DNA of 64,000 bases from the NCBI RefSeq assembly GCF_937927635.1, contig NZ_CALBRW010000045.1, positions 1 to 64,000 on the forward strand. The letters are read 5' to 3'. This DNA is from an uncultured Microbacterium sp. Lineage in GTDB: Bacteria; Actinomycetota; Actinomycetes; Actinomycetales; Microbacteriaceae. The notes beneath the pieces are model-generated. The model was given only the letters and a program-made list of their open reading frames with translations. It was not told where the DNA came from and did not search any database. A program made the translations under genes and the position numbers. Shown one piece after another: positions 24,657 through 33,141 of this stretch (the first letter of the stretch is position 1; every line of letters begins with the position of its first letter).

Positions 24657-26000
24657 TCATGATTTCGCCCCATAAGGACTCCACGCCCCAAGGAACGGCT
24701 TGAGCTGTTCGGGCGTCGGGTCAGGCACAACTGGGACGATGAGGCTCGGCGAGGCGATGGGATCCAGCTCGTCGATGATCGAGTGCATCTCCTCCAGGTA
24801 GTCGGTTGCGGCCACCCGCGCCTCAGTTGGTAGCGCCGCAACGGCGTTCTGAGCGGATTCGAGAAAGACGCGGTACCCACGCAGCGCGTCGCTGCCCTCC
24901 GCAAGATTCTTGAAATGCTCCCAGCGGGCGTGCCGGGCATAGTCCAGCTTGGCTTTCGCCATGGCGGCTTCCCACTGCACTTGTCGCTCTGCTTCCTTGC
25001 GCTGCCGCTCCCGCTCGGCCCACTCAGCTTCGAGAACGTACTTATCCAGGAGGGCGAAGACCTCGGGCAGCTTGACCTCGACCGTCTTGCTCCGCGCATC
25101 GCGGAAATGCTCACCCTTGTACTGCGTACGTGGCCCATCGAGGATCAGCTCGAGCTTCCCTGTGCTGATGAACTCCGTCTGCCGAGCCCGTATCCAGCGC
25201 GGCGTTCCCTTCGGATAGTCCGTGTAGTAGTTGCGCTTGGCTCCGCCAGACCCCGGGATCTCCTTGATCATGATGGAGTACTCCCCCAGCGTCGTAGCCA
25301 ACCAGAGATGCTTAGCTTCACGCTTGAACGGCGGTTGCCCTTGATTCTTCTTGGCCTTGTCCGAGTCGACTACCTTCATGCCCCGACGCTCCGCCTCGGT
25401 GGCGATCGCCTGCAGGATGTGGCCGGCTCTCGTCAAGTGCTCTGCACTGACGTAGTGCGCGTTCTTGTTACCGAGGTACTTCTTCACAACCGGATGGTAC
25501 TTGCCAACCCTCTGCGGCACGGGCACGGGTGTCGCCGTGACGTAGTCCTCGAATCGCTCCCCAAACCAGATCTCACGCTCGTTGCTGTACCAACCGCCGA
25601 CTCGCTCGATGACGAGCTGCTTGCCGTGCGGACGTTTGGCGGACCTCACCGCGAGTCGCACCAGCTTGTCCCACGGCCGAGCTTCGTACTCTGATGCGCT
25701 GAGCCGTATGGATCCACCGGCCTCAATCACTTCTGCGATGAGACGGTCAGCTTCTGAGTCCTCTGGGATGACTTCGCCTGGAGCGGGTGGAGACTCCAAC
25801 CAAGCACGCCCCGCAGTCGTGATCGTGGCAACCCAGGTCGGGCCACGTCCACCGACGCTGACGAGCCCACGCCGCTCCAAGGCGCGAGCGATGATGCGAT
25901 GTTCCCATCCCTCGGTATAGACGTCGGTGGGGCATCCGGCGCCGACCCATGTCAGTACATCGACCTGCTTCTGGTTGAGCTGCTGTGGATTCTTCGCCAT
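24657..26000 (-). CDS. Unknown 447-residue protein with N-terminal winged-helix-like region
   Basis: I do not recognise the family. The first 70 residues (LNQKQVDVLTWVGAGCP, IIARALERRGLVSVGGRG, TTAGRAWLE) look like a winged helix. The middle has strands and HLTRAGHILQAIATEAERRG. A strongly charged helix, ERERQRKEAERQ, lies near residue 330. The start at 26000 is the first ATG of the conserved-looking part; upstream codons read as low-complexity sequence. It ends 27 bases from the convergent pilin B gene. Confidence 0.6.
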   Translation of the reverse strand: MAKNPQQLNQKQVDVLTWVGAGCPTDVYTEGWEHRIIARALERRGLVSVGGRGPTWVATITTAGRAWLESPPAPGEVIPEDSEADRLIAEVIEAGGSIRLSASEYEARPWDKLVRLAVRSAKRPHGKQLVIERVGGWYSNEREIWFGERFEDYVTATPVPVPQRVGKYHPVVKKYLGNKNAHYVSAEHLTRAGHILQAIATEAERRGMKVVDSDKAKKNQGQPPFKREAKHLWLATTLGEYSIMIKEIPGSGGAKRNYYTDYPKGTPRWIRARQTEFISTGKLELILDGPRTQYKGEHFRDARSKTVEVKLPEVFALLDKYVLEAEWAERERQRKEAERQVQWEAAMAKAKLDYARHARWEHFKNLAEGSDALRGYRVFLESAQNAVAALPTEARVAATDYLEEMHSIIDELDPIASPSLIVPVVPDPTPEQLKPFLGAWSPYGAKS

Positions 26001-26077
26001 AGCCGCGAGCGTAGGGCAAAGCGCAGACATGCAAGACGGCGAGGGCACGCTTTCGCAATGCCCTCGCCGCTTCGCCC

Positions 26078-26701
26078 TCATGCCGCCGTGATACGTGCCC
26101 GCTCGAAGTCGTCGACGATCTTGATGAGCCGGTCGATACCGTAGGGGCGCTTCATCTCCGCATATTGCAGCACGATGTTGCGGTCGTAGCCGCCCGCCTC
26201 CTCGAGCTCACGGAGCCTGGCCAAAGTAAGGATTCGATCCGTGTCTTTCGACCAGCCGTTGTACCCCTCCCACACGATGCCCTCGAGTGCCTTGATCGCA
26301 ACTTCATTCAGGTTCGCGCTCATGACTTCGCGCGTGACGACGTTGTAGGCGCCGACAAGCTTCGCCCATGCATCGAACCGTGTGCCCGGCCATTCCACCA
26401 ACACGACAATGTTCTTGTGGTCGTAAAGCTTCTGCATCACCTTGCGCGTCGGACACCACGCGATCACGACGCCGTTCTCGCCGACGTAGCCGGAGCGCTC
26501 GGTGATTACGTTGAGCTTCTTGAACTCATCGTGATAGTTCGCGTTGGACTTCGTCGCGCAGAGAATGGTCGGGCGCACCTTGAACTGCTGCGCCACGTAG
26601 AGCCCGACCGCCTTGCCGGCCGTGACGGTGTCGATCTCACTGCCGTCGACCCAGGGGACATAGACGAATTGGTGCTTGGTGTACTCCGGATCGATCGTCA
26701 T
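26078..26701 (-). CDS. Unknown 207-residue alpha/beta protein
   Basis: No family recognised. Alternating strands and helices (YVPWVDGSEIDTVTAGKAVGLYVAQQF, PTILCATKSN, GVVIAWCPTRKVMQKLY, IVVLVEWPG) suggest a Rossmann-like or nuclease-free alpha/beta fold. The start at 26701 is set by the TGATG junction with the upstream gene at 26701-26967, showing translational coupling. Confidence 0.6.
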   Translation of the reverse strand: MTIDPEYTKHQFVYVPWVDGSEIDTVTAGKAVGLYVAQQFKVRPTILCATKSNANYHDEFKKLNVITERSGYVGENGVVIAWCPTRKVMQKLYDHKNIVVLVEWPGTRFDAWAKLVGAYNVVTREVMSANLNEVAIKALEGIVWEGYNGWSKDTDRILTLARLRELEEAGGYDRNIVLQYAEMKRPYGIDRLIKIVDDFERARITAA

Positions 26702-26967
26702 CAGAGACTCCAATCGATCGGCTCGGGAGTCATCTCGATGCGCGTCCCATCAGAAATCAGTTGTGCCCACTCGGAGAGCTCCGGATCGGTGATGTTGCCG
26801 TCGTAGTTGCGGAAAAGCTGCTGGAGAACTGGCTTGATCTCAGCGACCGGCCTACCGGTGTACTGCTGGCGCAGCCGCTCCAGATCCTGAGTCTGCCGCA
26901 CAGCCAACTTCGCAACAGCTTTCTCCGCCACGCGACGCATACCGTCTTCGTTGAAGTCGAAGTTCAT
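26701..26967 (-). CDS. Small unknown protein coupled to the 26078 gene
   Basis: The protein is 88 residues and mainly helical, starting MNFDFNEDGMRRVAEKAVAK. It is acidic at the C-terminus. It shares a TGATG stop/start junction with the following gene. This two-gene unit is typical of small accessory genes of actinobacterial conjugative elements and phages, but no function can be given. Confidence 0.55.
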   Translation of the reverse strand: MNFDFNEDGMRRVAEKAVAKLAVRQTQDLERLRQQYTGRPVAEIKPVLQQLFRNYDGNITDPELSEWAQLISDGTRIEMTPEPIDWSL

Positions 26968-27068
26968 GTTGTTGTCACTGCCTTCTCATCCCATCTCGGG
27001 ACGATTGCGCAGAAGGAGCGTGCCATGGAGAAGAGGTTCGTCACGTTCACGGAAACGAAGGACTTGAA

Positions 27069-27101
27069 AGGAGGGCCGGCGAATACATCGCCGACCCTCC
27101 T
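27069..27101 (-). terminator. Hairpin downstream of the small basic protein gene
   Basis: AGGAGGG at 27069-27075 and CCCTCCT at 27095-27101 pair, with an inner GGCG/CGCC stem. It directly follows the stop of the 27108-27242 gene on the minus strand. Confidence 0.5.
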
Positions 27102-27107
27102 CGTTGC

Positions 27108-27242
27108 TCAGCCCTTGCCGAGCGTCGATCCGGCCTTCGACTTAGCGGGCTTGCTCGACGAATCAGACGCGAGCGTCCGTCCCGCCTTGCTCAGCGCTGC
27201 CTTCGAGGGCTTTCCGGACGACCGCGACGATGCCTTCGCCAT
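27108..27242 (-). CDS. Small Lys/Ser/Ala-rich basic protein
   Basis: The peptide is 44 residues, with SGKPSKAALSKAGRTLAS and SKPAKSKAGSTL. Similar short Ser/Lys-rich proteins occur in many actinobacterial elements without known role; nucleic-acid or cell-wall binding can only be guessed. GGAA-type ribosome-binding bases precede the ATG at 27242. Confidence 0.5.
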   Translation of the reverse strand: MAKASSRSSGKPSKAALSKAGRTLASDSSSKPAKSKAGSTLGKG

Positions 27243-27757
27243 AGCGCGTTCCTTCCTACTAGAGAGGGAGGACAGGCCCCGCAGCCCCAAATGAGGTCGC
27301 ATCGAGCTATCTGAGCGTCTAGAGTCAAGTAGTCCATCCAAAGACAACATGGCCCCGGCCTGTCCCGTATGAAGAGCTCCGCTCTGGGATCAGACCGGGG
27401 CCCTGCTTTGTGTCCTCTCAGTCTACCGACCCACTCCGACATTCGCCCCTGTAAGCCACGTACCCCTGTGGATAGGGGTGTGGAGTACTTGTGCAGTATT
27501 TCGGGCTCCACGGGACCGCCTAGGGCCGTTTGTGGGCATGTTCGGCATCGACCGACCATGTTGGAGTTACACGGATGTAATTCGTGAGCATCTTGCTCGC
27601 TAGGAAATCTGTGGATAACTCCAGAATCGCGGCGTACTTCGAGTTGTCGAAGATGACGAACTCACCCAGTGCGGGCACCTCTCCGAGTGGAATCTCAGCA
27701 ATCTGCAAACCGCAGTGGTGCCGCCGAAGCACCCCGGAAGTTGACTACGGTGAAGCT
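27243..27757. other. 515-bp noncoding region with hairpins and DnaA-box-like words; possible origin (oriV or oriT)
   Basis: No gene is supported. It contains a hairpin with perfect 8-base arms at 27351-27402, an inverted repeat ACCCCT-GTGGAT-AGGGGT at 27462-27479, a TTACA/TGTAA repeat and a GAGC/GCTC repeat near 27565-27600. A perfect DnaA-box word TGTGGATAA lies at 27610-27618, with a one-off match TGTGGATAG at 27467-27475. This density of structures between divergent small genes is origin-like, but I see no iterons. Confidence 0.35.
27351..27402. repeat. Hairpin GGCCCCGG/CCGGGGCC with inner GAGC/GCTC stem
   Basis: Perfect 8-base arms flank a 36-base interior that itself contains GAGC-TCC-GCTC. 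It could be a nicking-region hairpin, a terminator or an RNA structure. Confidence 0.4.
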
Positions 27758-28021
27758 ATGACAGGGGAATCCAACAGCGAGTGGATCGCAGTGACCGGGC
27801 TATGGCCGGTGCACGCCGATGTGTCCGACGCGACGATCCCAGATCACATCCTTGCTGACCCCAACCTGTCGCTCATGGCGAAAGGGCTCTTCGCACTGCT
27901 CGTCGCTGAGCAGGGCAGGCCAGTCAACCCATGCGACGACGCATACGAGAGTCCCGAGGACATCGCGAACGCGATCGATGAACTCGTCGCGGCTGGCCTC
28001 GCGGTGCGGATAGAGAAGTGA
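27758..28021 (+). CDS. Small winged-helix-like protein
   Basis: The protein is 87 residues. DPNLSLMAKGLFALLVAEQG followed by DIANAIDELVAAGLAVRI resembles the compact winged helix at the N-terminus of phage/plasmid replication and DnaD-like proteins. The start is ATG at 27758 with GGTGAAG upstream (weak). It lies next to the structured noncoding region, so a role in control or replication is possible. Confidence 0.55.
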   Translation: MTGESNSEWIAVTGLWPVHADVSDATIPDHILADPNLSLMAKGLFALLVAEQGRPVNPCDDAYESPEDIANAIDELVAAGLAVRIEK

Positions 28022-28067
28022 CCGACTCGATCTCTTAGCGGAAGTGGCCAGTTAAAAAGCGTCAAGG

Positions 28068-29039
28068 TCACCAGTCCCATGCGATGCCGCTGAACAACCC
28101 ACCGTGAACGTCGCGCAGGCGGAGTGTTCCGACACCACGCTCGTCGAGGCTGAGGCTGTTGTACTCGTTCGCCTCAGTCGGGCGCGCGAACGGGCTGACC
28201 TGCTCGAACTTCCAGATACTGCGTGGTCGCGGCCCGATGAAACCGACCTGAATCGAGGCGAGAAGTGAACGTTGGTGGAAGGCTCGGCTAGCGAGCTTCA
28301 CTGGCTGCTGCGCGTCGTCATCGCCGTCTTCAGGTGTGACACTGAAGCGGAGGTCATAAACCTCCCCGTGCAACATCGGCTCGGTCTTCGTCTTGGCGTC
28401 ATCGAGGTGCCAGAAATGATCGTTCCAACCAGCTCCGGGAACCTCGCGGGTGTTGACCTTGAAGTCGCCGCCCGCGGCGGGGTTCACCCATCCGCGGTAC
28501 GAGCGGGAAACCGTCACGAAGTCGAGTTCGCCGTGCATGTTGGCGAATCGGTAGTACTCGCGGGTCTCTTTCCAGCGACGATTCTCGATGGCGACGAGCG
28601 TGCTGGTGTGCTCGTAGATGATGCCGCCGTGCATCTCCGGAACGTGCAGCACGAGCGGCGATTGAGCATACGTGCCGGCCACGAGCCGCGAGTGCAGGTG
28701 CGTGAGGGCGGCTTCCTCGCGGCCGGCGACGGTGTCGATGCCGCGGCCGATTTTGTCGCCGTGGATCTTGCGTCGGGCTTGGAGCCGGCCAACCTTTTCG
28801 GTCTCAGAACTCAAGGCGAAGACGTCCAGCAGAAGCGCCGCCTCGTCTTCGTCTTCAAGTGAGTGGATCGCTGATACGAAGCGGCTCTTGAGGCGTTCGT
28901 AGGTGTCGTCGCCTGAATAGCGAAGGACTTCGTCGACGATCGGCGTCTTCAGCAGACGCCGCTGTATGAAGCCCTCGTTCTTGCGCAGAAGCCCCAGTTC
29001 ATCGCGAAGAGACTCGGCATCGTCCCAGTCGAGTCTCAC
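28068..29039 (-). CDS. Unknown 323-residue protein
   Basis: The N-terminal third is helical (SLRDELGLLRKNEGFIQRRL). The rest is strand rich, with SPLVLHVPEMHGGIIYEHTS and WNDHFWHLDDAKT. I see no motif that names it. The ATG at 29039 lacks a strong ribosome-binding site. It is divergent from the lipoprotein gene at 29243. Confidence 0.6.
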   Translation of the reverse strand: MRLDWDDAESLRDELGLLRKNEGFIQRRLLKTPIVDEVLRYSGDDTYERLKSRFVSAIHSLEDEDEAALLLDVFALSSETEKVGRLQARRKIHGDKIGRGIDTVAGREEAALTHLHSRLVAGTYAQSPLVLHVPEMHGGIIYEHTSTLVAIENRRWKETREYYRFANMHGELDFVTVSRSYRGWVNPAAGGDFKVNTREVPGAGWNDHFWHLDDAKTKTEPMLHGEVYDLRFSVTPEDGDDDAQQPVKLASRAFHQRSLLASIQVGFIGPRPRSIWKFEQVSPFARPTEANEYNSLSLDERGVGTLRLRDVHGGLFSGIAWDW

Positions 29040-29163
29040 GGCTACCTCCAGCAGTTGTTGGGGCTGATTCCCACTTTATTCCGACTTTCGGAAGCGGTTC
29101 TTCGGCGTTTCTAGGCTCGAAACATCTCCGGAAAGCCGGGGCACCAAGCAACATCCCAACGAC

Positions 29164-29193
29164 GAGCGGGCTTCGCGCCAACGAAGCCCGCTC
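29164..29193. terminator. 12-bp perfect hairpin in a divergent gap
   Basis: GAGCGGGCTTCG at 29164-29175 and CGAAGCCCGCTC at 29182-29193 form a stem with a 6-base loop. No gene ends here, so it is in the leader of the lipoprotein gene (49 bases before its ATG). It could be an attenuator or the leftover terminator of a lost gene. Confidence 0.4.
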
Positions 29194-29242
29194 CGCCACC
29201 TGAGCATCTCCCTCTCATGCGAAACGAACAAGGAGCATTCTG

Positions 29243-30013
29243 ATGACCTCTCCCACCGTACGCGGTCGCGCGCTCAGCGCTGCCCTCGTCCTCGCCACCG
29301 CGCTGACGCTTACGTCCTGTGGCACAGCCTCGGGCGGAACGCTCGCTTCCGACACGCAGATCGCCGCCGCTTGTCCGTCCAACCGTATTGCGACGACGAT
29401 CGGACTCGACGGCACGAGCACGTTTCAGTCCGGACGGACGAAGGCGAGCACCCTCCGCATCGTCGACAACCACGTGCGCCGAACTGCGATCTGTGGTGGG
29501 CACTTGCGCGTGTTCTTCTTTGCGTCCTCCACCGGTGCGACCGTGCCGCTCTTCGATGGCGACCTGGCGGTCGATGCTCCGACCGAGAACGCCAAGCTCC
29601 GCAAAGCCGGCAAGCTTGCCGACCAGACCAGCGCCAGGATCGCGGAGAAGTATGACACGGCGCTCGAGAGCCTGACCGGCAACGGCACTGATGTGCTCGG
29701 CATGCTTTCGCTCCTGAGCCAGACGAACGTGCAGTATCCGGATCTCGAACCAATCAACGTGCTCCTCACCGATGGCCTCACGAACATCGACTTCGACATC
29801 TCCCAGCTCACCTCGACCGAGGCCGCGACGAAGCTCGCCGATCAGCAGCCCGTGCCGGATCTGTCCGGCGCCGACGTTTCGCTCCTGGGCATCGGCAAGC
29901 AGGCCGGCGGAGAGATCCCCTCGTCGCTAATCGCCCACCTGACGACGTTCTGGGAGCGCATCTGCCACAACACCGGGGCGGCACAGTGCCACGTCTCGAC
30001 CGAGAGCAGGTGA
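29243..30013 (+). CDS. Lipoprotein with possible VWA-like domain
   Basis: The protein is 256 residues. A lipobox LTLTSCG (Cys 26) follows a basic and hydrophobic leader, so it is predicted to be anchored on the outer face of the membrane. INVLLTDGLTNID and ADVSLLGIG followed by FWERICHNTGAAQC resemble the later strands of a von Willebrand A domain, but a full MIDAS motif is not evident. AAGGAG precedes the ATG by 8 bases. It is the first gene of a three-gene set with a membrane protein and a VWA protein. Confidence 0.65.
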   Translation: MTSPTVRGRALSAALVLATALTLTSCGTASGGTLASDTQIAAACPSNRIATTIGLDGTSTFQSGRTKASTLRIVDNHVRRTAICGGHLRVFFFASSTGATVPLFDGDLAVDAPTENAKLRKAGKLADQTSARIAEKYDTALESLTGNGTDVLGMLSLLSQTNVQYPDLEPINVLLTDGLTNIDFDISQLTSTEAATKLADQQPVPDLSGADVSLLGIGKQAGGEIPSSLIAHLTTFWERICHNTGAAQCHVSTESR

Positions 30014-30018
30014 GGGCG

Positions 30019-31092
30019 ATGCCCACACCAAACAGCCCTGCGCCACTGGATCCGCTGGTCATCGCTGGCGAGGTCGAGGAGACCGCTGCGAAGGTGACAC
30101 TCCCCCAAGCCGAGCAGACGCACGTCCTCGCGCGCCCGGAAGCTATCGGACACCTGTGGGTCGAGGACGAGTACGACGAACTGCAAGTCGAGCAGCGCCA
30201 TCTGTGGGACGCATCCGCAACAAGCGCCGCCCGTGAGTCGCGAATCGAAGCCGCCAGGCTGAAACTCACCGCCTCGGAAGCCGAAGCACTGGTGGCTGCC
30301 AACCGCACCGTCGTGGACGGAGCCCGCACCCGGCTGGAGCGCACCACCCAGGTGCTGGCTCCGTTCCGTCGCCGCGCCGGGCACACGAAGCGTTGGTACC
30401 AGGCGGGGAAAGCAGGACTGCTCTGCGGCGACATCGCCGGGTTCGGCACCGCCGCGATCTGGCTCGGCGAGTTGCCGGCCATCGCGATCGCCCTCGCCGT
30501 AAGCGCAGCCGTCGCGACAATCGCTGCCGGGCTCATCGGGGTCGAGGTTCGCGACCGCGAGCAACGGCGCCAGCGCCAGCAGGCTGTCCATGAGCCGTCC
30601 GACGCACTGCAGGAGTTCCCTCATCTGTTCCTCGAACCAGTCGGCGGATCACTGAAGCGGGTGCTGACGGTCGCGGCAGGTACGGCCGGGACGATCGGCG
30701 TTGGCATCGCCGCACTCCGCTCAGCCGTCGACGACCCTGTCATCGGCATCATCTTCGGCGGTATCTCACTCGCCGTAGCCGGAGGCTCCTTCCTGGTCTC
30801 CTACGCGGGAGCGGATGAAGTCGCCGACCTGCTCGATCACGTCGAAGCGGATTACGACCGCGCGATCGCCAAGCACCTCGCGCTCAGCGATACCCCAGCG
30901 ATCCAGACCATTGCCGCATCGACCGCTCAGGCGAACAGTATCATCGAGGAGCACCGTGCACGTGCGGAGGCTGCTGAGAGGCGCATCCGCTCCTTCAAAT
31001 GGAGCATCCTGCGACGCAACCCTAGCCACGCTGGACACGGGCCCGCTGCTCGGCTCGGCGGTCAAACGCCTCGGCTGGAGGCGCACTCATGA
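30019..31092 (+). CDS. Membrane protein with paired hydrophobic hairpins
   Basis: The protein is 357 residues. A coiled-coil N-terminal part (about 60-125) precedes two hydrophobic pairs: AIWLGELPAIAIALAVSAAV with AGLIGV, and TVAAGTAGTIGVGIAAL with IGIIFGGISLAVAGGSFLV. A second helical part ends the protein. No family recognised. The start at 30019 is chosen because it lies just after the lipoprotein stop and behind GGTGAGG. The stop overlaps the VWA gene start. Confidence 0.6.
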   Translation: MPTPNSPAPLDPLVIAGEVEETAAKVTLPQAEQTHVLARPEAIGHLWVEDEYDELQVEQRHLWDASATSAARESRIEAARLKLTASEAEALVAANRTVVDGARTRLERTTQVLAPFRRRAGHTKRWYQAGKAGLLCGDIAGFGTAAIWLGELPAIAIALAVSAAVATIAAGLIGVEVRDREQRRQRQQAVHEPSDALQEFPHLFLEPVGGSLKRVLTVAAGTAGTIGVGIAALRSAVDDPVIGIIFGGISLAVAGGSFLVSYAGADEVADLLDHVEADYDRAIAKHLALSDTPAIQTIAASTAQANSIIEEHRARAEAAERRIRSFKWSILRRNPSHAGHGPAARLGGQTPRLEAHS

Positions 31093-31868
31093 GCCCGCTT
31101 CTGCAGCCCCCGGGTCTCGGAGTGGGCGGCACTCTTGGCACCGTCCGAGGCAACGAGGCTCCGGAAGTGCGACTGCGCTGGCCCGGGCTAGATCCTCTGA
31201 GGCCGACCCTCGACATTCTCATCTTCGACGACTCCGGCTCACTTACGGGGCAGGGAGGAAACGACCCCGTCGGCAACCGCTATGCCGAAGCGGGCCGGGC
31301 CGTGCGGTTGCTCTCACATTGGTCAAGGTCATCGCGCCAGCAGGTCGCCACCATCCATTTCGACTACCCGGCGGTCGCCGTCACCGGCCCACACCGACTC
31401 GACCGCTCCGCACCTCGTCAGCGGGTACTGGCGGCTCTGCATGAACCGCGGAATGCACTCGGATCCAGCGCACTCACCCCGGCAATGACCGCGGCGAACA
31501 AGCTTGCCCGCGAGCACGGTGGCATTTGCCGCTGCACGATCTTCTCGGACTTCGAACTCATGGACGCGAACCCGAATCAGCCCTACGAGGAGGCCGCCAA
31601 GTTCCCGGGCCTCATCCACGCCATCGTCCTCAACGCCAGCCCGCCGCACCGGCTCACGAGGCTGAACAACGTCACCACCACGCACATTGCGTCAGACAGC
31701 CCGCCAGGGCTGACAGCTGCTGCGCTCATGCACTCGCTGGCCACCGGAAGACGCGGTGCACGCCGATCAGTACTTCGGATGTCCCGCCCACGCGATCCGG
31801 CTGATCGCCCACCGCCGCGATCTTCACGACTTCCGCCTCGGTCGCGCGCCTCCCGAGCGCCGGCGTAG
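31089..31868 (+). CDS. VWA-domain protein
   Basis: The protein is 259 residues. LDILIFDDSGSLTG contains the DxSxS metal-ion site (MIDAS), followed by a helix (AEAGRAVRLLSHW), QVATIHFDYPA, a conserved Thr in SALTPAMTAA and CTIFSDFELMDAN. These are the successive elements of a von Willebrand A fold. ATGA overlap links it to the membrane protein. The last 35 residues are an Arg/Pro/Ser run unlike the rest, suggesting a frameshift near 31740; the +1 frame there reads DQYFGCPAHAIRLIAHRR. Role unknown; VWA proteins often bind partners in membrane or chaperone complexes. Confidence 0.7.
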   Translation: MSPLLQPPGLGVGGTLGTVRGNEAPEVRLRWPGLDPLRPTLDILIFDDSGSLTGQGGNDPVGNRYAEAGRAVRLLSHWSRSSRQQVATIHFDYPAVAVTGPHRLDRSAPRQRVLAALHEPRNALGSSALTPAMTAANKLAREHGGICRCTIFSDFELMDANPNQPYEEAAKFPGLIHAIVLNASPPHRLTRLNNVTTTHIASDSPPGLTAAALMHSLATGRRGARRSVLRMSRPRDPADRPPPRSSRLPPRSRASRAPA

Positions 31869-31956
31869 AGGCGGGCAAAGACCTCGCCACGCGCGAGGAA
31901 TCAAACAACTGAATAGGCAGCCGCTACGGCTGTCAGACCTCATGGCAGGAGGAGAC

Positions 31957-32328
31957 ATGTCCACGACATCAACACCAGCAAACGAGGAGGCGATGGTCGG
32001 CGCGCTCCTCTGGATCCGGAGCATCGACGACACGCGCGCCCCAGACGACCTGGGCGGGCAGAGCGCCGAAGAGCAAGAGCGGATCGTACGTGAGCACATC
32101 GCACTAGACGAACTCACGCTCGAGCGCATCCTCTACGGCGTCGGCCCGACCGCAGGCGACTCGGACCAACGCTTGGCCATCATGCTTCGGATGCTCGAGC
32201 AGATGCCGGTCAGATACCTCTACGTCCCAGGCGCCGTGTACGCACACGACTCTGAGGATGAGCGCATGAAGCACCACGTGGTGCTCCTGATGCACGGAGT
32301 TGTCCTGACCGTCTGCGACGACGAGTGA
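31957..32328 (+). CDS. Unknown acidic protein
   Basis: The protein is 123 residues and acidic. Helices such as EEQERIVREHIALDELTLER are followed by a strand-rich end (MKHHVVLLMHGVVLTVCDDE). A strong ribosome-binding site (AGGAGGAG) precedes the ATG at 31957. No family is recognised. A hairpin follows the stop. Confidence 0.6.
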   Translation: MSTTSTPANEEAMVGALLWIRSIDDTRAPDDLGGQSAEEQERIVREHIALDELTLERILYGVGPTAGDSDQRLAIMLRMLEQMPVRYLYVPGAVYAHDSEDERMKHHVVLLMHGVVLTVCDDE

Positions 32329-32333
32329 GGTCA

Positions 32334-32371
32334 GGTCGTGCCCGCCGTTGGCAGCAGCGGTGGGCACGACC
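32334..32371 (+). terminator. 14-bp stem terminator-like hairpin
   Basis: GGTCGTGCCCGCCG at 32334-32347 pairs with CGGTGGGCACGACC at 32358-32371 with one G-U pair and a 10-base loop. It follows the 31957-32328 gene by 5 bases. There is no clear T tract, as is usual in actinobacteria. Confidence 0.55.
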
Positions 32372-32514
32372 ACCCCGGTAGCACCGACCACTACTTGCCG
32401 TGCTTTTTACAACAACCGCGAACAGAACATTGACGGCTGCGCATCGATGCCGCATAACCAGTCCTCGCCATCGCTCGCCGAAACTCAGCGGGCCGGAGAA
32501 AGGAGTTCCTTCAC

Positions 32515-33141
32515 ATGACCACCAAGATCGCCCAGGGCGTCTCGGAGACGTTCCGCAGCCAGAAGAAGTTCAAGACCTGCTACGCAGACCCTCCCTGGGA
32601 CATCCAGCAGAAGGGTGCCCGAGGCGCTGCACAGCACTACGACCTGATGACCATCGATCGGATCAAGGCCATGCCTGTCGCCGACCTGATGGATGACAAC
32701 TCCACGCTGTTGCTCTGGACGACCAACGCCGCGCTCCCCCAGGCCCTGGATGTGATGGAGGCGTGGGGCTTCCGGTACATGGGCAACTTCGTCTGGGACA
32801 AGTACTACCAAGGGCTCGGCAACTACTTCCGCGGTGCCCACGAACTACTACTGCACGGCATTCGTGGCAAGGCTCCGTTCAAGTTCCACGCGCAGCGCTC
32901 GATCGCCCAGTTCCCACGCCAGGGCCACTCCCACAAGCCAGAAGAAATGATCCCGCTGATCGAGCGGCTGGTCGACGGCCCGTACCTGGAGCTGTTCGCC
33001 AGGCGCCGCCCGAACAGTCACGCGGACTGGTCGGTCTGGGGTAACGAGATCGACTCCGACGTCACAATCCCCGGCTACCCGGTACCCAGCGACTTCACCC
33101 GGCATGCAGTGCCGGCCGACGGAGGACGGGAGGATGCATGA
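32515..33141 (+). CDS. MT-A70 family adenine methyltransferase
   Basis: The protein is 208 residues. The catalytic DPPW is at residues 25-28 (TCYADPPWDI). The family helix and strands follow: LLLWTTNAALPQALDVMEAW, FVWDKYYQGLGNYFRGAHEL and PYLELFARR before the final W. It is a complete orphan N6-adenine methyltransferase of the type found in phages and conjugative elements. No cognate nuclease is adjacent; self-protection or regulation by methylation is inferred. The next small gene overlaps its stop (ATGA). Confidence 0.85.
   Translation: MTTKIAQGVSETFRSQKKFKTCYADPPWDIQQKGARGAAQHYDLMTIDRIKAMPVADLMDDNSTLLLWTTNAALPQALDVMEAWGFRYMGNFVWDKYYQGLGNYFRGAHELLLHGIRGKAPFKFHAQRSIAQFPRQGHSHKPEEMIPLIERLVDGPYLELFARRRPNSHADWSVWGNEIDSDVTIPGYPVPSDFTRHAVPADGGREDA

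Noticed and set aside
27025..27294. Plus-strand frame with ATG at 27025
   Set aside because: It reads through the terminator hairpin at 27069-27101 and antisense to the small basic protein gene; no support beyond being open.
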